Shown here: positions 12,124-15,733 of the stretch, piece by piece
Layout: the number at the start of each line of letters is the position of its first letter
Numbering within the stretch: position 1 is the first letter of the stretch
Assembly (NCBI GenBank): GCA_050874585.1
Contig: JBNMKZ010000060.1
Span: forward strand, 1 to 15,733
Reading direction: 5' to 3'
DNA from: UBA1067 sp050874585
GTDB lineage: Bacteria; Verrucomicrobiota; Kiritimatiellia; RFP12; UBA1067
DNA length: 15,733 nt
Made by a program: the position numbers and the translations under genes
Notes under the pieces: generated by a model
Seen by the model: only the letters and a program-made list of their open reading frames with translations
Database searches by the model: none
What the model was told of the DNA's origin: nothing

Positions 12124-14931
12124 ATGACGGTAGAAGCACCCATTGACCATTCGGCAAGCAATATAGAGAAGATAAGGCTATTTCGGTCTCTCTTTGCGGG
12201 GCGGGAAGATGTCTTTGCAAGGCGGTATGAGAATGAGAAAAAGGGCGCGAGTGGGTATACGCCTTGCTGCCAGAATCAATGGGGTGCGGGATGTGTGCTG
12301 AAGCGGCATAAGAAATGTAGCGAGTGTCCTGTGCGGCAGTATGTGCCCGTGTCCGAAGAGGTGTTTCGATGGCATTTGCGCGGAAAAGATGCCGCCATGA
12401 AGTCCTTCGTGATGGGGATTTACCCTATGGAGGCGGACGAGACGGTGCGTGTGGCCGTCATCGACTTTGATAAGTCGTCTTGGCGGCGCGATGCACTCTT
12501 CTCGGTCCGCAAGGCGCGGGACTTGGGATTGTTTGTTGCGTTGGAGAGGTCGCGTTCAGGGAAGGGCGCCCATCTTTGGTTCTTCCTTCAGACACCTGTT
12601 CTCGCGAAAGTCATACGTGAGGTGTTGACGTATGTGATGACGCTTGTCATTGAAGAACATCCTGAGGTCAGTTTGGATTCATACGACCGAATAATCCCCA
12701 ATCAGGATACTTTGCCCAAGGGGGGCTTCGGGAATCTCATTGCATTGCCGTTACAGGCGGAACCGCGCAAGATGGGCAACAGTGTCTTTGTGGATGATGA
12801 CTGGGTGCCATATGCGGATCAGTGGGCATATCTCTCGTCAGTTGAGTGCATCAGTCGGAGTAGCATAGAGATCCTTCTCCAAAAAGCGCGAAATGAGCGG
12901 AGACTGCTATTGCCGAATGTAAGGACGACTTCGAATGGTGAACATCCGTGGGCATTCTTTCTGCCTCTTTGGTCGACGGGAAAATGTGCCGGACAGAATT
13001 CAACCCTGCCGCCGCTTGCTGATGTTCGGATTGTCTTGGTGAATCGCGTATATGTCGAGCAAAAGAAACTGACGCCATCAGCGCGTTTCAAGTTGATTGC
13101 GCTTGCTTCTTTTCACAATCCGGAGTTCAGCAAAAAGCAGCGGATGAAGTATTCCGTTTACGGAGAACCGAGAATCATTTCTCGAGCTTTGAATGGAGAT
13201 GAGTTCCTTCAAGTCCCGCGCGGCTGTCTTGACAGTGTGCTTCAGACCCTGAAAGGTGAGCGACTTAATCCAGTCGTAGAGGACAAGCGTTATGCGGGTG
13301 TGCCCATTGACGTGACGTTCAAGGGAACGTTGCGGATCGATCAAAAGCCGGCGGTAACGGATCTGAAGAAAACGGATACGGGTATCTTGGCTGCGGGCAC
13401 GGCGTTTGGGAAAACGGTTGTTGCGGCGTATATGATTGCCGAACGCAAGGTGAACACTCTTGTTCTTGTTAATCGCCGCCAGCTTCAATTGCAGTGGGTA
13501 GCGCGACTTGCAGAGTTCTTGGGTGTCCCCGAGAAGGAAATTGGGAAGGTCGGTTGCGGGGCTAAACGATGGACAGGAAAGATTGACGTCGCCGTCATAC
13601 AGTCCCTGTCGCGGAAAGGCGTCGTTGATTCTCGTGTAAAGGAATATGGCCAGCTTATTGTCGATGAGTGCCATGCTGTTGCCTCAGAGACATTTGAGGC
13701 GGCGGTTGATACTGCTCCGGCCAAGTATGTGCTGGGTCTTTCGGCGACCGTAGATCGCCAAGATGGGCAGCGTCCGCTCATCATGATGCAATGCGGTCCT
13801 ATTCGTCATCGTGTCGCCCCGAAAACGCTGGCGAAACGGGAACCGTTTGATCACATTGTCTATGTTCGCCCGACCTCATTCCGTATGCCGGTTGGAAAAG
13901 TCAGTGAAGACGGGCGCGTCGAGTATAATGAGCTTTGCGATGCTCTCGTTTCCGATAAGATAAGGAACCGCCAGATTGTTCAGGATGTTCTCTCGGTAAT
14001 ATCGGAGGGACGTTCGCCGGTTGTATTGAGTGATCGGCGCGATCAAGTTGAGGAGCTGGCACGGCTTCTTGATGGTCGTGCCCAACATGTTTTGGTCTTG
14101 ATGGGAGGTATGGGACGACGGCAGCTGGCGGAAGAGAGAAACCGCCTTTCCGCCATACCCGCTGCGGAGTCACGGGTGATTTTGGCGACGGGATCGTTCT
14201 TAGGGGAAGGATTTGATGACGCTCGACTTGATACGCTGTTGCTCGCTCAGCCGATTTCTTGGCATGGTCGTCTAACGCAGTTTGCGGGACGCCTTCATCG
14301 TTTGTACGATGGCAAGAAAGAGGTCCGGATTTATGATTATTTGGACAGGAACATTGCTGTTTGCTCTCGGATGTATGACAGACGGGCGAAGGGCTATGAG
14401 GCCATTGGCTACAAGGTGGTTGTTCCTGTTGGCGTGTCAGAAGGTTGGCCGGCCTCGGTTGCCTTGCCGGCAATTCCACATTGGAAGGAGACATTCTCCG
14501 ATAGCGTAAGCCGCCTCTGTCGCGATGGCGTGGACGAAGCGTTGGCCGACTTGTTCGTTTACGCGACATTAATGTTTGATCTTGGAGAAAGGGTTGTAGG
14601 TCGGCCAGAGACCTCTGTTGCCGTATTGAAGTTCTTGTACGAGCGCCTTGAATCGAATCCTGAAACAAAGGGAATGTTTCAGCAATGCTGTCGATTGCCA
14701 ATTCCCTGTGGTTCGAATCCGTATGTTGAGGTGGACTTGGCGTGTCGGAAAGATAAGGTTGTTGTTGCACTGGATTCGGTATCGGCACTTGGCGATGTCG
14801 AGACCTACCGCAGAACCAGACGTGAAGATTTTCTGCTACAGAAAAACGGGTATCGGGTTCTTCGATTTCTACTGGAAGATGTCTGTGAACATCTGGACGA
14901 TGTCTTGGATGCGATAGTGGCAAATGTATAA
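12124..14931 (+). CDS. TOTE-type primase-helicase-nuclease fusion
   Basis: A 935-residue three-domain protein. Residues 45-73 hold a Cys-rich cluster (CCQ, GCVL, CSEC) that probably binds zinc. Residues about 75-230 are an archaeo-eukaryotic primase of the TOTE conflict type: VIDFD with D114 and D116, SGKGAH with H150, and GNLIALPL. Residues about 400-745 are an SF2 helicase: Walker A GTAFGKT at 425-431, DECH at 514-517, SAT at 540-542, QFAGRLHR at 719-726. Residues about 865-925 look like a small PD-(D/E)XK nuclease near Vsr/DUF559 (D871, D884, RRTRREDFLL, GYRVLRF), but the usual second acid is A882. ATG at 12124 is preferred to TTG at 12118. It lies 8 nt after the RloB gene, so one transcript is likely. 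Proposed role: attack on foreign nucleic acid. Confidence 0.85.
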   Translation: MTVEAPIDHSASNIEKIRLFRSLFAGREDVFARRYENEKKGASGYTPCCQNQWGAGCVLKRHKKCSECPVRQYVPVSEEVFRWHLRGKDAAMKSFVMGIYPMEADETVRVAVIDFDKSSWRRDALFSVRKARDLGLFVALERSRSGKGAHLWFFLQTPVLAKVIREVLTYVMTLVIEEHPEVSLDSYDRIIPNQDTLPKGGFGNLIALPLQAEPRKMGNSVFVDDDWVPYADQWAYLSSVECISRSSIEILLQKARNERRLLLPNVRTTSNGEHPWAFFLPLWSTGKCAGQNSTLPPLADVRIVLVNRVYVEQKKLTPSARFKLIALASFHNPEFSKKQRMKYSVYGEPRIISRALNGDEFLQVPRGCLDSVLQTLKGERLNPVVEDKRYAGVPIDVTFKGTLRIDQKPAVTDLKKTDTGILAAGTAFGKTVVAAYMIAERKVNTLVLVNRRQLQLQWVARLAEFLGVPEKEIGKVGCGAKRWTGKIDVAVIQSLSRKGVVDSRVKEYGQLIVDECHAVASETFEAAVDTAPAKYVLGLSATVDRQDGQRPLIMMQCGPIRHRVAPKTLAKREPFDHIVYVRPTSFRMPVGKVSEDGRVEYNELCDALVSDKIRNRQIVQDVLSVISEGRSPVVLSDRRDQVEELARLLDGRAQHVLVLMGGMGRRQLAEERNRLSAIPAAESRVILATGSFLGEGFDDARLDTLLLAQPISWHGRLTQFAGRLHRLYDGKKEVRIYDYLDRNIAVCSRMYDRRAKGYEAIGYKVVVPVGVSEGWPASVALPAIPHWKETFSDSVSRLCRDGVDEALADLFVYATLMFDLGERVVGRPETSVAVLKFLYERLESNPETKGMFQQCCRLPIPCGSNPYVEVDLACRKDKVVVALDSVSALGDVETYRRTRREDFLLQKNGYRVLRFLLEDVCEHLDDVLDAIVANV

Positions 14932-14944
14932 AGCGTATGTGCAG

Positions 14945-15018
14945 ACGCATAAATGCGTTTCATGCGGTTGTGACACGGAGCATGTTTTTGGGGAATTCAG
15001 GCCCGTGGCGCGGGCCTG
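14945..15018 (+). terminator. Two hairpins after the defence operon
   Basis: ACGCAT-aa-ATGCGT (14945-14958) and a GC-rich stem CAGGCCCG/CGGGCCTG (14998-15005 with 15011-15018). Neither has a T-tract, so termination is likely from position but not certain. Confidence 0.4.
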
Positions 15019-15042
15019 GTGATGCGTGTCAAACATCAGGAA

Positions 15043-15305
15043 CTACATGACAGATGTTTCTGGAGGTCTTACGAAACCCTCGTAAAGGCGAATGTATTCT
15101 GAAAGACCAGATGGCAATTCTGCCGCATTCTTGATGCTCGCGACCTTGTTTCCGCTTTGCTCGCGGAGTATGTTGGTGGCTGCGAGAGAGTCGTCTATCG
15201 CGAATAGCGCGATACCTTTGCGATATCCTTCCGCTATTGGCTGTGGTTAAGGTCGAGAACCGCTCGAATGGCTATGACTGCCTTGCTTAGCATTTGACTT
15301 CCCAT
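15043..15305 (-). pseudogene. Frameshifted minus-strand gene remnant
   Basis: From ATG 15305 the minus strand reads MGSQMLSKAVIAIRAVLDLNHSQ and stops at 15234. An overlapping frame open from 15246 to the TAG at 15043 reads IAEGYRKGIALFAIDDSLAA and continues protein-like through NILREQSGNK to PPETSVM. Joined by one frameshift near 15234-15250 they give a smooth sequence of about 85 residues, possibly part of a longer gene. I do not recognise the family. A sequencing error cannot be excluded. Confidence 0.4.
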
Positions 15306-15379
15306 GGGAACAAAAGTCCAGGGGCTAAATCGCTTTGGCGACCCCGCTCGTCTGGTGCATGTCTTTCTTCTAGTCGTAG

Positions 15380-15733
15380 TGTCGGGCCATCGTCGACGGT
15401 TTCGTCGTCCGTCTGCATACTGTAGTCCATCCTGCGGGGGTGAACCTTTGCGACGCACTCGGCGACGAGACGAACTACCTCTACGGCAAGGCGGCGGAGA
15501 ACGCCATGCGCATTGCGCTCATCCTCGCGGTCTCGCGCGACAACGACCGGCCCGTCATCGGCGAGCGGGAGGCGACGTTTGCGACGAAGCTCGTGCGCTA
15601 CCTGATCGGCGAGGTCATCCGCGTCGTGCGGGCGAACGTGGCGGAGTCGGCGGACGAGAAGGCGAAGAAGCGCATCCTGCAGATCCTGGCGCAGGCCGGG
15701 CGCGAGGGGCTCACGAAGAACGAGCTGACGCGC
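15380..15733 (+). CDS. DUF3987-like protein, 3' part, runs off the window
   Basis: The frame is open from a TAG at 15377 to the window end (118 codons). LYGKAAENAMRIALILAVSR resembles the C-terminal part of DUF3987 proteins, which occur in mobile elements and next to primase/helicase modules. Then come VIGEREATFATKLVRYLIGE and a lysine-rich linker to a helical GLTKNELTR segment, typical of a winged-helix tail. The N-terminal part of the family, including the nucleotide-binding region, should lie upstream but is cut off by the stop at 15377. No good ATG with a binding site is seen; GTG near 15440 is possible. It is probably a 5'-deleted remnant. The local DNA is richer in GC than the defence operon. 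Confidence 0.5.

Noticed and set aside
14708..14720. GGTTCGAATCC, a tRNA T-loop-like sequence that might mark an att site
   Set aside because: It lies in the coding sequence for CGSNP of the nuclease region, has no tRNA structure around it and is a short chance match.
13901..14950. 349-codon minus-strand open frame
   Set aside because: It is antisense to the helicase domain, which shows clear SF2 motifs on the plus strand.

Overview
The window looks like chromosomal DNA of a Kiritimatiellota / Verrucomicrobiota-type bacterium, probably from a gut or anaerobic habitat. The basis is two small secreted proteins with nearly identical PEP-CTERM tails (VPEPTSAMLLVLGVAALAL plus basic residues), and two internally duplicated proteins that begin with an IVGYQT motif, which I associate with this phylum. 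No 16S rRNA is present, so this is inference.

Layout. (1) 1-5971 is an accessory block. A two-gene unit (duplicated-repeat protein, then PEP-CTERM protein) lies on the + strand at the left. A paralogous unit with the same gene order lies on the - strand at the right. Between them are a complete tyrosine recombinase (+), a single-pass membrane protein (-) and a secreted metzincin-like protein that appears to have lost its zinc ligands (-). Upstream of both duplicated-repeat genes are the same 19-bp and 18-bp sequences, 62-63 bp apart and in inverted orientation across the block. Neither duplicated-repeat gene has a convincing signal peptide or start codon. (2) 6023-8767 holds an unknown secreted protein and a purine salvage operon: a nucleobase permease followed by xanthine phosphoribosyltransferase. 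(3) 8767-9448 has no gene, but carries eight TGSGCA-like cores spaced exactly 22 bp apart. (4) 9401-9757 is a tRNA Gly-Lys-Phe operon with its own promoter and terminator. (5) 9756-10026 is a broken small gene. (6) 10120-14931 is a defence-type operon with a good promoter: RloA-like ATPase, RloB-like protein, and a large TOTE-type primase-helicase-nuclease. (7) 15043-15733 holds a broken minus-strand gene and the 3' part of a DUF3987-like gene that runs off the window.

The most interesting candidates are the ATPase-RloB-TOTE operon, which may be one three-component conflict system; the inverted paralogous cassettes around a recombinase, which may be silent or switchable surface-protein cassettes; and the 22-bp-periodic core array. 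All functions are read from motifs by eye. No database search was possible.
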